64,000 bases of DNA, taken from Undaria pinnatifida. Its lineage: Eukaryota; Sar; Phaeophyceae; Laminariales; Alariaceae. Every line of letters starts with the position of its first letter. Positions within the stretch are counted from its first letter, which is position 1. The notes beneath the pieces are model-generated. The model ran no database searches and was not told the origin of the DNA. It saw only the letters and a list, made by a program, of their open reading frames with translations. A program made the translations under genes and the position numbers. The stretch is taken from positions 434,001 to 498,000 of the forward strand of contig JABAKD010000018.1 of NCBI GenBank assembly GCA_012845835.1, written 5' to 3'. Below, piece after piece: positions 1 through 11,161 of this stretch.

Positions 1-199
1 GGCATAACCCGCTTTATTTAGAACCCCTAGGCCTCGTTCCTCTGTTCATTGCGTTGGGGCTTTTTCATTTTTTACTCAAAGCTTTTATTTTTCTGTTCAG
101 GGTATGGAGCACCTCAACCGGGAGCCCTTGTCCAAACAGCATGCGCACCGTTCATCAACAATGGACGCATGCTACTGATAGTAACGTTTGCACACTAAT

Positions 200-360
200 A
201 ACAAGGTTTATACCTGTGTACCATTAATAATAATAATATATTACTAATAATATTAGAATCCTATGTATAATATTAGTATACCAGGTACTGTGAATAAAAT
301 TTGTACCAGGTATACAATTCATAATATGAGCATACTATAAATAATGCCAGTATACTGTAC
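200..360. repeat. AT-rich simple-sequence tract
   Basis: Rich in TAATAATA-type runs with two GTACCAGGTATAC-like segments. No coding potential is visible. The first 550 bases of the window hold nothing else I can name. Confidence 0.5.
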
Positions 361-559
361 TCGTACATAATTTGTCGTTTTCAAGCAAGCGGTTGCGTTG
401 ACATATACTACCTGGCTTGATGTAAAGGAAAGAAACACCACTCAGCGGTCATCTACTACACGCTAGGGCATGTTTTCATGAGAACCACTCACAAGAGCAC
501 CAGACATGGACGCGACATCTACAGGACCACAACATCTTCGACGACAGTGGGGAGAAAAC

Positions 560-1125
560 AGGGCGTATAATCGTACACTAGATAACGACAATGTGAAGAA
601 GAAATACGGGCAGTTATGTTAACACTGCGGTAGACCACACTTACCAATCTATTACACAAGGTATTTCGTGCCTCCGGCGGTTTGCATGATCGCCTGACAA
701 CCTATACCAAACCCAGTAGCACATGCCTAACAAAGTAGAGTCACCCTCGCGTTCAACAGTGGTGACGTCGCATGCCCACGTCACCTCGCTTGGTGTATTT
801 GTAAGATGTATCTCTGTCCAACGGCACAGCGAAAATCATACGCGTAAAATCGTATATGTGAGACAATAATAATGTGAAAAGGAGGTACGGACAGATATTT
901 TAAAATTGCGGTAAACCGCACTACCAACAAATTCGTAAGGTGTTCCGTACATTACGTCTGCATGATCGCGAACTATGACTAACGCAGTAGCGTAATTGAG
1001 CGCGTGGACACTAAGCGTTCCTTTCAAAACAATATCGATTCGCATTTCTCCCTTTCGTTCTCAACGGCGGTGACATTGCATGACCACACCACCTCGCCTG
1101 TTGTATTTGGCAATACGTATCTCTA
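560..1125. repeat. Diverged tandem duplication, unit about 285 bp
   Basis: The segment from about 560 to 825 is repeated from about 845 to 1125 with many substitutions and small gaps. Matching landmarks are a GTGAA(A/G)AAG stretch, a run around GCGGTA(G/A)ACC, TTTGCATGATCGC / CTGCATGATCGC, and GGTGAC(G/A)T..GCATG(C/A)CCAC followed by CACCTCGC. No ORF is shared by the copies, so this is non-coding. Confidence 0.65.
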
Positions 1126-1374
1126 ATAATTAGCGATGCCAGAAAATAATGGTATCTACATTATTGTACCTATCGATTGAAATATTCCAACTTTCGATCC
1201 ATGTACAATATCGAATTATGAAGCTTTTAACACGATGTTTACTACACCTAAGAACTGGGTTGCATACTACGTAAAACATCAAGCCTTCTAGAATAATAAA
1301 CATTACCAGGCGGGTGATATAACGGGGTGTCTTCTTGCTGCAACTGTCACATTCGTCCCCTTTAAGGGTTTATA

Positions 1375-1690
1375 GTTTCCGCGCCCACATTGAAATGCTC
1401 GCCCCCTCCCATCTCCCCCCGATCCGTCTTGTTCAAACGCCCCACCTGAAATCAAAATCTACCAGAGTAGTAAACACTACCAGCCAGCTGATATCATTTC
1501 AATATCCATGTAGCCATTCATGCCGTAGCTCCAACCCATCTCCGCGCTCCGCCCCCCCCACCCCTTTTGTTCCCCACCCAGTTCGTTCAAACGCCCCACA
1601 TACAATCGAAATCGGCCAGAGTAATAAACACTTCTAAGCAATTGATATCACGTCACTATCTTTCTAGCCATCCATGACGTAACTTTTTTC
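1375..1690 (+). repeat. Partial copies of the R1 dispersed repeat (left part)
   Basis: Two to three diverged copies of the R1 left-hand block follow each other. Each has a CGCCCCAC..(A)TCGAAAT motif, then CCAGAGTA.TAAACACT, then a GATATCA segment and a C-rich tract. The same order occurs in the full copies at 1887-2652 and 32685-33500. Confidence 0.55.
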
Positions 1691-1886
1691 ATCCCCCCTC
1701 CCCCCCTCCAACGCCCCCTCCATCCCCACACCCCGCATGATCGCCTAGACCCAGCACCGCGCGTATTGCAAGCCCCTACTTATATGCTTAATACGCGCGA
1801 TCGGAGGATCACACACAATGTTGCGAAGATCAGTGTCGACTAAATCCTTGACCTCATAGCTGGAGTGTATTTTAATATTATATGTG

Positions 1887-2652
1887 ACCTAAACCTCTTG
1901 AAAACCCCTCCCCTTCCCCCCCTTCGTTTTTTTTTTTGTCCTCGCTTTCTTTTACTTTAACCGCCCCACCTCATATCGAAATCCGCCCGAGTAATAATCA
2001 CTTCCACGCCATGGATATCGCCTCGTTATTGTTTAGAGCCGTCAATGCCGCTGCTGCAATTCCCACCCACCCCCGCCCCCAACGCCCCCTCCTTCCCCAC
2101 CACCCGCACCATCGCCTAGTCCTAGCACCCCGCGTACATAATAGCAAACCCCTACATCTATGCGACCTAAAGCCCTCCCCCCCCGCCCCCCGCCTCCCCC
2201 GCCACGTCCCCCGCCCCCTCCCCCACATGAAGAATTTATAGTTTCCACGCGCAAACTGACCTGCCCCACCCATCCCCTTCCCCCCCTCCCACCCTCCCGC
2301 CCCCCTTTTGATCAAAAATCAGGCCCCCACGTCCTTAAAACCTCCGCCCTCCCCTCACCGGTTATTCGACTTACAGTATTCACTTGTTAAACTGATGCAT
2401 TTCCATCCACAGTTGTCAGATTTTGTCCCCTTCAGAAACGGGTTTTTTAGTTTCCGCGCACAGACTGCCTACCATCACTCTGTTGACCCTGAGAGCTGCA
2501 CTGTAGTTGCAAGGGGAGTCGCCGACCTGTATATTTAATGTGGACACACAACCCGTAATACGCGCGATCGGAGTATCACACACAGCTTGCAAAGATGAGT
2601 TTCGACAAAATATTCGATCTCACAACTGGAGTGTATTTTGATTTTTATAATA
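1887..2652 (+). mobile_element. R1 dispersed repeat, near full-length copy
   Basis: About 765 bp and non-coding. In order it has a TGACCTAAACCTCT start, long C-rich tracts, TTTTGATCAAAA, CAGATTTTGTCCCC, TAGTTTCCGCGCACAGACTG, GGGGAGTCGCCGACCT, ACGCGCGATCGGAGTATCAC and a GGAGTGTATTTT end followed by AT-rich sequence. At least seven other copies occur in this window on both strands. The C-rich tracts give spurious proline- or glycine-rich ORFs that should not be annotated. It is probably a non-autonomous transposon; no terminal inverted repeat was made out, so the class is open. Confidence 0.7.
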
Positions 2653-3039
2653 ATACTAGTAGGTCTACTTGTATACTATTCATAATATGAGCATACTATT
2701 ATTTTTTTGTATACTAGGTAAGTAATAAGAGAAATACTAGTTGAAACCCTTTTTTTTTTTAGGCTGTTCACTTAATGACTCCGTACCGCACTCCCATCAA
2801 ATGTTTGGAGAAAACGAATAAAAACGAAAATGGACATCTTCCCCAGATGAACAACAATACCTCAGACTAGGTACTACCTACCTCAAACGAATTATGCTGT
2901 AGGTTTTCTCGGGGACGGGTTTGAGTGTGCACACGTCTAGCGACGACGCGTCTACGAGAAAAGCTCGACGTGCGAAATCTTCCCAATGAACGCGATGCTT
3001 TCATAGCGTTTTTACGCCCCATGCTTTTCGAGGAATTTA

Positions 3040-3175
3040 TGCCCTGAAAATCACCCCCAGAGAGGTTGTTGTATTTGTGCACACTGTCACATACAGAATT
3101 AAGTACATGCCCTGAAAATCACCCCCAGAGAGGTTGTTGTATTTGTGCACACTGTCACATACAGAATTAAGTACA
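3040..3175. repeat. Perfect 68-bp tandem duplication
   Basis: 3040-3107 and 3108-3175 are identical by eye over all 68 bases, starting TGCCCTGAAAATCACCCCCA. Perfect identity among otherwise decayed repeats points to a very recent duplication or an assembly artefact. Confidence 0.9.
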
Positions 3176-3714
3176 TGAACAAACATATTTCAGAATTATC
3201 CCACGGTAGGGTAGTGTGTAATGTTGACAAGTGCTACGGTGTAGAGGGAGCACTTTTCGTCTGAAAAAATGTTTCAGAATGACGGGTCTCCTTAACCCAA
3301 TATCGTCGAACAGTAGCTATTTTGTTTTGGGTGATTCTCGTCGTGTACCTAGGGCGCCATGAGAATTTCCATCCGACAGCAGTTTTGTTTTTCTCCAATT
3401 CAGTTGTTTGGGAGACGTCTCTTTAAAGCTTCCAAAATCGAGGAAGCCTTGGGAAAGAAGTGGCACACCTTTTTCGTAGCACGCGTCGGTTCCACTTCTT
3501 TGGCGTATATGGTGTTCCACTTCGGCTCCTCAAGTAAGGACTACCGTTGTGTCGGAAAATAACGTTAGAAGAATATTGGTTTTCAGGCCTAGTAGCACAT
3601 AGATTTGTTGGCAATGATCGCGTGATTGGATATACTTGTCGTTCGTTTTGGTTGCGTCATTGAATGCTTTGTCGAAGCCATGCTTTGGATGAGTTTATAT
3701 AGCTGCTCACAGCG

Positions 3715-4065
3715 TTATGAATAGTAGCTCGCAGGCACTTTCACTGAACCCGCACCGAAGGATGGCTCCTCCACAGGATAATCAAATCCCGTCAATCTAT
3801 CGAAACGTGCCCCGTCCTCGAGAAAACGTTTCGGCCAAAAAACGGTATACCTCTTGCCTCCGATCAACACTACGGTAGGAGGGTAACCACAATTGTTCAC
3901 TACCGCGTCTTTTCCAGTGGCGCGAGTGACTCTGTACCTCACTGTGTTGCAGTGTAGCAAACCGCCTCTTTTCGTATTTATATCGGAAATGCTCAACAGC
4001 ACGAGAAGAAAGCCTGTGACCGCAAGGAACAGAGGAGGTCGCTCGCGCGACTGACACCGACCCAC
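3715..4065 (-). CDS. Candidate small membrane or secreted protein, unrecognised
   Basis: A 116-codon open frame on the minus strand starting at ATG 4063-4065. Residues 1-10 are basic, followed by a hydrophobic stretch at about residues 11-26 (PLFLAVTGFLLVLLSI) that could be a signal peptide or single membrane helix. The remainder looks protein-like, with GGKRYTVFWPKRFLEDGARF and PVEEPSFGAGSVKVPASYYS. I do not recognise a family. The area has copies of the R2 element nearby, so this may be chance or an exon fragment. No splice sites or promoter were established. Confidence 0.28.
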   Translation of the reverse strand: MGRCQSRERPPLFLAVTGFLLVLLSISDINTKRGGLLHCNTVRYRVTRATGKDAVVNNCGYPPTVVLIGGKRYTVFWPKRFLEDGARFDRLTGFDYPVEEPSFGAGSVKVPASYYS

Positions 4066-5286
4066 TGAAAAATAAAAGTGCCCGAAAGGGGTCGTCGCCC
4101 CTACCGTAGCGTTGGTCTAAACTCTACCGTAGGACGCGTCCAATGGCGCCGGCAGCCTCGGTTTCAACTTCGATCATGAATCTTGTCTTCGCAACGTGGA
4201 CGTGAACGCCACAGAAACGTCAGGAATCGCGCTCCAAAGTGACCCAGAGGCTCGACACGAGCTACGACAGAGGCAGCACTTTGTGGCTGGATCGTTTAAT
4301 CTGAATGACGGGGCTCCTCAACGGACACTCTCGCCGGAATTTGATTCTAGTTTTTATGCAGAATGTTTTTTGGTGTAGTTCATATTGTAACACCTGTTGT
4401 TTACCGGGGAATAATTTTTTTTTCGTCCATATCAGTGTTTGGGTTAAACCCATAGACCTTGAGTCAACAAAACGGTGTATAACGCCACCGTAACCCGCGT
4501 GTCACGGTTTAGCAAGTATATCTGTCCCCCGTTCTTCGTTTCCGTTTTGTTTGTATTGCCATGTTTTGCCGAATGTGTCTAGGCTGAAGCGAGCCGTTGC
4601 CGATTTCAACACCACCAGCGTATCCGACATATTCGTGGTCAACTTCGGGGCGCACTACCACGACACAGCCGAGGGAGACGCAAGCTTCAGGGCCGAGATG
4701 GCTCCAATTCTTCACGACATGGCTCGTCTCGGGGAAACCGCGACGGTCATATGGAGGTATTATTCAGCTTGGGCTCTCGTCGTTCTCGAAGTACATGGTG
4801 TTGCCACTTTTGCCCGAAAAAAATTATTACCAGGTATGCAACTTATGTATATCCTTGATGTAGTCGGGTGTCGTTAACTCCGAAGTGCCGTAGCCGAAGT
4901 AGACCAACTTCAAAGCTTTTCGGCCGACGTAAACCGGACTATTTATTTATTCGTTCGTATCTCGGGGAAATGACCACCATCGATATCTGGTGGTACGTAC
5001 GTAGGCAACCTGTTGTTGCATGCTACGATAGATGTAGCGCGTTTTGGCCGAGATACTTATGTGTATGTATATGTATATGTATATGTGTACATATGATTGA
5101 TGAGGAGTTGCTGCCCAGAATGGTGGTAGTCGGACACGACGCTACGGTAGACAAAAGCACTAGCTTGGTTTTAAGACTCTAAATGAACCACTTGAGGAGT
5201 TCCATACCCCACGCCCAAAAGCAGGTTTTGAATAAACTAAAGGTGCAACCCGACGAACAAGCCGATGGCCTAGGCATACACAATCG

Positions 5287-5534
5287 ACGCGTGCTGCGGT
5301 AGAGATGCACCACTTTTTCTGTCAAGTCCCTCTAATTTGGAGCTTAAAGGCCTTCTCTGAAAACTGATTTGGACAAAAATAAAACTGCTACCGGATGAGA
5401 ACTTGCACGGCCTAGGAACAAAACGAGGATCGTGCACACAAATAAGTGTCTATTTTCGACGTTTTGGGGTTAAGGAGCCCCGTCCTTCAGAAACTATTCC
5501 AGACCAAAACTGCTACCTCTATCGTAACATGCGT
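5287..5534 (-). mobile_element. R2 small inverted-repeat element, clean copy
   Basis: A 248-bp element with imperfect inverted ends of about 22 bp: left ACGCGTGCTGCGGTAGAGAT, right end (reverse complement) ACGCATGTTACGATAGAGGT. Internal landmarks are a TTTTGGGGTTAAGGAGCCCCGTC block and a TGCACGGCCTAGGAACA block. Many more decayed copies lie between 3.2 and 13.9 kb, at 22.5-23.6 kb and in introns of the tyrosinase gene. No ORF, so a MITE. The rest of 3.2-6.6 kb is mainly overlapping R2 fragments. Confidence 0.65.
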
Positions 5535-6603
5535 CAAACTCGAAACACTTCAAAACCAGAGCATCATTCGAACGGCCTTAGGTTAAGCAGCCCCGCCATT
5601 CAGCAAACGGCTCTGCCAAAAAGTGCCGTTAACACCACCTGTATCGTAGCATGCGTGTCATGACCTAAGGGGCTCCTACTTTGAGGGGGTTCCCAACATC
5701 GTTGGAATCCTCTTCGTCGTTTTCATAAATCTGTTTTTTGTACATGTTCCTAGGCCATGCGACTGTCCGTCGGGTTTCCCATACCGTGGGATGGCGCTAC
5801 GTAGGGGATCTCACGGAGTGAAGAGCCTTAGTTGCAGGATCTTTAGGCGACACCCTTACTGTAACGTGCCGTTCCTGCCACGGGGTTTGATGGGGGAGCG
5901 AAATATAGAAGTACCCGCTGCCACGCAAATTTGATGGTGGCTTTTAAAATTTGATGCCAGTGGGCGAGACGCTTTGGGCATGACTTGGAACAGCATTGCT
6001 GATGCGATACTTCACTTTACCCCACCTATGAGATGAGCCGAGTCTACAAGGTTACGGTGACGGGTTCACCTTGTTGCAAGAGGCGTGGTACGATAAGAAA
6101 GGTAAATAATATGTTTCCTCGAGAGAATTTGCTGGATGACGGGATTCTTTAGCCCGAAAACGTCTGGAATTTAATTCTGGTTTTTCGATACGATATGAAC
6201 ATGCCTGCTCTGATAGAGGTAGCAAATTTCGTCTGAAACAAATGGTTTGTGAATGACCGGGCTCTTTAGCTCAAAATAATCAGAAATAGGCCATTTGATT
6301 TTTTCGTCATTCTCGTTGTGTACCTAGGCCATGAGATTGGCATCCGGGAGTAGTTGTTTACTTTCTCAAAGCCAGTTTTTGGGGGAGGTCTTAGACTTCA
6401 AAATTGAGGAAACCCCAGCAAACAAATGGTGCACCCTTTATCGGAGCACGCGTCTCATCGCTGTGTATACCTAGGCCCCGGTTGTTTTCATCGGGGTACC
6501 GTCTCAGCTTGCCGAAAAATCGGTTTTTGGGTGAGGCATGGAGCTCCTCAAAACCAGAAGGAGCCTCATTAAAAAACGACGCTAGTTCACCTCGTTTTTT
6601 TTT

Positions 6604-6905
6604 AGACCAAGGCTACGGTATTGGTAGGGGGCATGTCACGATGGTGTTATGATATAGAGTACAGTATGTTAGAACAAGGCTACGGTTTTAGTAGGGGGGA
6701 TGTTACGATGGTGTTATTATATAGGGTGCAGTAGGTTAGAACAAGGCTACGGTATTGGAAGGGGGGATGTTACGATGGTGGTATGATATAGATTACAGTA
6801 TGTTAGACCAAGGCTACGGTATTGGTAGGGGGGATGTTACGATGGTGTTATGATATAGAGTACAGTATGTTAGACCAAGGTTACGGTTTAAGTAGGGGGG
6901 ATGTT
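6604..6905. repeat. Tandem repeat, unit about 62 bp, five copies
   Basis: Units begin ACCAAGGCTACGGTATTGGT or a close variant and continue with GGGGGGATGTTACGATGGTG and TATGATATAGAGTACAGTATG. Copies differ by a few substitutions. No coding meaning is visible. Confidence 0.8.
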
Positions 6906-6924
6906 ACGATGCTGTCACCAATAT

Positions 6925-7180
6925 GTTAGGATCATGTTAGGATGACGTCAGGATGGTATTATGATTGTGTTATGATGATGTTGTGATGATGGCTTTGATG
7001 ATGCTATGAGTATTATGTGAAAATATACACCCAATTTTTCTACCGGGTTTGAGCTATCATATCATATCATATCATATTTTACCATACATACTATTAATAT
7101 CGTATCGATACCATCATACTCGCACGGGTGGGGTTTTATCATAGCATCATCATAACATCATCATAACGTCATCATATACT
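6925..7180. repeat. Long inverted repeat of ATGATG/CATCAT type
   Basis: The left arm (about 6960-7010, TTATGATGATGTTGTGATGA then GATGATGCTATGA) is nearly the reverse complement of the right arm (about 7138-7177, TCATAGCATCATCATAACAT). The spacer contains a (ATCAT)n run near 7060. It follows the 62-bp array directly and could fold into a long hairpin. Confidence 0.65.
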
Positions 7181-8756
7181 TAACTTGAAAGAAGGCTTTA
7201 GGCGATGGATTTGGCGCAGCCGAGCTTACTCTTCCATTGCGGATGTATATGTCAGTGTTAGAACAGAGATCGAACGCTCAAGACCGCAACATAAAAGGGG
7301 GGTCACTCTCGCGAGTGACCCCTGTAGCCACAGGAGGAAATGGGCCTCAAACGTTACCCCCCTGCCGTTGTCTTGGTGTATATCGTACAAAATCTACGTT
7401 TCAGAGGGCCTCTTGGTTTCACGGCTGGTACCCTTTGGCCAGAGTGGCTGCCCCACTTTAGTCCACGTTTGCGGTGTGTTCGTCTGGGTTTAGGCCGCTC
7501 ACATGTCGGGAGCGGAGCCCCGGCTCCTGCTTTGTTGCATGCTATACTATAAGCGGTAGAGGCGTGCACCCCGTGTATTTCGGGGATCGTCACATTTGAG
7601 ACCAACCTCTCACCCAAACTCGGACACATGGACAAGCACTATTAACTTTTAACCGATGGACGATGGATCCGAGGTTTAGAAGCCCGTTTATTTACGGAAG
7701 CAATTTGCCCCCGAAAAAACGCTACCTAAAAATACCGGACCGAGCAAAGCTACGGCTAAGAGGGGTACCTCTTTTTTCACAGCCGGTTTAGAGACAATCG
7801 CACCAGTGAATCTGTACCTCTTTCTTCACAGCCGGTTTAAAGCCACTCGCAACAGTGGCTCTGTACCTCTCACTGATGAAACCTCTATACGAAGGCAATA
7901 GACTATATGTTCATCGAAAGCGTTGGTTATCATGCCATTGCAGACTCTAGTCTCGAAAACTTGTCATGCCGCGCGAATGCTCAAGGTGGCAAGGAACAGG
8001 GGGGTCTCTCGGAGCTAATGAAAAGCCAAAACATCACTGATGAAACATGCGCCAAGGGCCAACACTGCGTTTGGTCCACCATGCACCATTTTCTGTATTT
8101 CTGTTTCGCCAGACATGGACGGCCACGAAGTCGTTGTTGCGCTGCTCCCCCCAACAAAGCAATTCTTTATGTATATCTCGAAGGGAGCACAGCGCCTCAT
8201 ATTGGCGGTCGAAATTGAGGTGCACACCCTACACATGCCACGAAATAATTTGTGCACTGATCGCGGTGGGGCTCCTCAACCCAATATCGTCGGAGCTTCA
8301 CAGTTTCGGCAGCAGGTTTTCGTCGCTGTCGCAGGCGATGGGACTGGTCACCGGGTAATACTTCAGTTTACTCAACACAAAATGAGGGGGTCGGGTAAAG
8401 AGCTCCTGCTTGTTGTAACAAGCGGGAAAGCCCCTCAGAAACCAAAGGAGGGCGCACATCGCCATCGCAGTGTGCCTGCCCCTGCAATTGCCCTAGTCCA
8501 TGGTTCATACTGATAGTTATCTCTGCGTTCTACGTTTCGTTCCTCGCTGTTGTCATGCTTCCTGCCCCCCGCAGAGAGATCGCGCCGACGCATTTTCCAT
8601 CGAGAAATGCCTCGTACGATAGCTTTCAGAGTCTGCCCAACAGCGAAAAGACCGGGGCCTGCTGCACGGGGACCCCACCTTCGGTGTTGGATCGCAACGT
8701 GGTGAGTCATCTCACGAGCGCCACGGGTGGGTGTGCGGCAGGAGCTTCTGAGCGCC
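7181..8756. other. No convincing gene; R2 fragments and one palindrome
   Basis: Contains a palindromic site at 7301-7320 (GGTCACTC, four-base centre, GAGTGACC), two CTGTACCTC-containing repeats near 7770-7870, and an R2 fragment around 8260-8350. Open frames up to 157 codons exist (8040-8513) but overlap R2 sequence, have no recognisable domain and compete with equal frames on both strands, so none is called. Confidence 0.4.
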
Positions 8757-8965
8757 TACCGTGAGGAGCTCGATGCCTCACCCAACGCTACATGACTTCG
8801 ACGGACATTCTTTCGCGCAACCCAACCAACATTTTCATGCGCAAGTCCAAAAGTCGTGAAGTTGTCATACTAACCGATAGTTTCACATCTCAGGAGCTCA
8901 ACCGATCAGATCAAACAACTGATCCAAAAAAATACAACCTCTACCGCACTATAGAGGGATGAGTC
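8757..8965 (+). repeat. Dispersed 210-bp repeat, copy 1
   Basis: Shares with 10670-10890 the order GTGAGGAGCTC(G/A)AT, ACATGACTTC, TCGCGCAA.CC, (T/C)CATGCGC.AGTCC and CCGCACTATAGAGGGATGA. Non-coding; class unknown. Confidence 0.6.
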
Positions 8966-9329
8966 CAACGCCGTTCTGGCGTAGCTTTGTCCATCCAACG
9001 GCGAACCCCTTTGATTTGTTTGGCAGTGGGTGGAAACTTACCTCCGCGAGAACGGGCTGGCGGACAGAGTGAAGCTCCTCAAGATCTACCGCATGTCCTA
9101 CTTCCGGGGTTCCGCACACCACACGTGCCACGAGGCATCGGTGAGCAACCATACCGTGTCCGGGAGCAAACGTATTCGTTGTATATAAGTTGAATGAGTT
9201 GTATGAGCAGTAGTTAGTGCGTTTCGACCTCCTCTTGGCAGAAATGCGTTGCGAACTTGACGTACGGTTTGAATGTGCATGTCGTTCCGCTCACTTCCCA
9301 AATCACGATACGACAATAGGGGTACATCT

Positions 9330-9915
9330 GTGTGGTTTCTATAAAATGCCGGTAGATGCCAGCGCTAACGCAATTAATACCAGACCCTGGTGTAGCGCCG
9401 GTACTGGTACTGCTTTGTCGGGTTCCAGCCGCGCCGAGAGACTTTACAGGCACTCTACTAATTGGCACTATTGAACCGGCAATATAAGAGTGTCGTGCCA
9501 AACTACTTAATCGGCGCTATACCGGCCATAAGCACTATTATACAGGCACTATAGGACGTGCCATACGATGACAACGGCACAATGCCGGCAAAAGGCACTA
9601 TTCAATCGGCAATACATGGATGTCGTGCCAAGCGACTTCACCGACACTATATCGGCCATAGGTACTTTTCAACCGGGACTATATTGAGGCCCCCACTTCT
9701 TGCTGTTCACACTTTTGTGTCAAGCATTTGCACAGGCACTAAAACGGCCAGCCGGAACTACAAAGGGACCACTACCTATAGTCCCGGTATGTACCGGCCG
9801 GAAATGCCGGCACGATACCAGCCACGGGCACTACTACTCAGTTTACTGCCACTACTTGTTGTTTCCATATGTGCCAAGCGGTTTCACCAGCACTATACTG
9901 GCAACCGGCACTAAA
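9330..9915. repeat. Degenerate GGCACTAT minisatellite
   Basis: Many spaced copies of CCGGCACTA / AGGCACTAT with a longer repeat, GTCGTGCCAA.C.ACTT...CG.CACTATA..GGCCATA, seen near 9492, 9620 and 9875. Related by its core to the larger array at 55.3-58.0 kb and to 39.55-39.72 kb. Confidence 0.6.
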
Positions 9916-10204
9916 GAAAGAACCAGTTTCGGACAGGCAATGGTTCACAGGCGGAATCCTCAAGCGAGGAACAGCCCGCAATATGATTGTACCACAAGCA
10001 GTTTGAGACGCGTGCTACGATAGAAGTACTAGCACCTTCTATATAAGTAATATTTTGAACGGCGGGGCTCCTCTACCCAAACTTGTCAGAATGTCCTTCT
10101 GTTGTGCAGAAAAATATTATGTTCATGTGCCTACGCTATGGGTTTGGTCATCGTGTTGCACTTTCAGTTTCCTCAGAACACGCCTGTGGGTGGTGAGGCT
10201 TGGC

Positions 10205-10446
10205 ACATGCTACGATAGAGGTGTACCTCTTTTTGGCAAGAATGGTTTCTGGAGGACGGAGCTTGTTAACCTCAAAAATCGTAAGAACACGCCATATTTT
10301 GGCACAATCCTCGTTGTGTTCCTAGCTCATGGGTTTTTGTCTCCAGCAGCAGTTTGAGTTTCTCCGAATCAGTTTTTTGGGAGGTCTTGAGCTCCTAAAT
10401 TGAAAGCATCAGGAAAAAAAGTGGTTCGGCTGTATCGCAGCACGCC
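10205..10446 (+). mobile_element. R2 element, plus-strand copy
   Basis: A 242-bp copy with left end ACATGCTACGATAGAGGTGT and right end CTGTATCGCAGCACGCCT, which is close to its reverse complement. A second left end at 10018 (ACGCGTGCTACGATAGAAGT) indicates another, nested or truncated, copy upstream sharing this right end. Confidence 0.6.
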
Positions 10447-10669
10447 TTTTTTTTATAGAGCTCAAATCAGCTGAGAGCCCTCGGGAAACAAAAAAGGCGC
10501 CCCTTTAGCGTTCCGTGTTTATTGTCAACAGCACGTGTTGTATTGACAGTAGGCAATGGCGTTGGGTTTGGGATGGGCAAGTAACTAGTTCGTTTTTTCA
10601 ACGTCAGGGGTTTGGCTTCGAGACACATTCCACGGCAAGGGTGCAGCAGAAAGTCCTCTCAGTCATCTC

Positions 10670-10890
10670 GTTACGTGAGGAGCTCAATATCTCACCCGAG
10701 ACATGACTTCAAAGGCATTCGTTCGCGCAAACCGGACCCAACATTTCCATGCGCCAGTCCTACAGCACATGTTCTCGTACGTTGTCATTATACTACCTGA
10801 TAGCTCCACGCGTGAGGAACTGAACCAATCAGAAACGTTAAACGCTTGGCCCAAATAGTGCAGTTCTTACCGCACTATAGAGGGATGACT
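10670..10890 (+). repeat. Dispersed 210-bp repeat, copy 2
   Basis: Second copy of the repeat at 8757-8965, ending in CCGCACTATAGAGGGATGAC. The two copies are diverged by substitutions and short gaps. Confidence 0.6.
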
Positions 10891-10913
10891 CGTGAGGTAG
10901 CGAGGCGGATATT

Positions 10914-10919
10914 TATAAA
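10914..10919 (+). promoter_or_regulatory. Possible TATA box
   Basis: TATAAA within GGATATTTATAAAGCC, 36 bases before the ATG at 10955. A single short motif in AT-mixed DNA is weak evidence; noted because the spacing suits a core promoter. Confidence 0.2.
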
Positions 10920-10954
10920 GCCTCGTATAGCTAAGGTGCTACTCATTCCATAGA

Positions 10955-11161
10955 ATGCGTCGTTTTTGCAAGACCTCATCGATTCATGGCTCCCCGATGA
11001 TGCCCCTGTATGCGATTTTTCCTTTCAAGCGCCACGGCCGGCGACGCCAGATTAAGGGTCGCCAACACACGTACAATTGTGGACTGTTTCGTCGTCTCCT
11101 CCGTTCTCGTAACGTCAACATTGTCTGTATATGTTTGGCTATCGTTTTGTATGCCTTCTGA
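10955..11161 (+). CDS. Candidate small basic membrane protein, unrecognised
   Basis: A 68-codon frame that begins at an ATG 36 bases after a TATAAA motif. It is basic (KRHGRRRQIKGRQ at about residues 25-37) and ends in a hydrophobic helix (about residues 54-68, NIVCICLAIVLYAF). An overlapping frame at 11010-11225 is also hydrophobic, so the call is weak. No homologue is recognised and no neighbour supports a function. Confidence 0.15.
   Translation: MRRFCKTSSIHGSPMMPLYAIFPFKRHGRRRQIKGRQHTYNCGLFRRLLRSRNVNIVCICLAIVLYAF

Noticed and set aside
2160-2390. Pro-rich ORF and Gly-rich antisense ORFs
   Set aside because: Translation of C-rich tracts in R1; similar artefacts at 32992, 40900 and 41600.
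8040-8513. 157-codon plus-strand ORF
   Set aside because: Overlaps an R2 fragment, competing frames on both strands, no domain.
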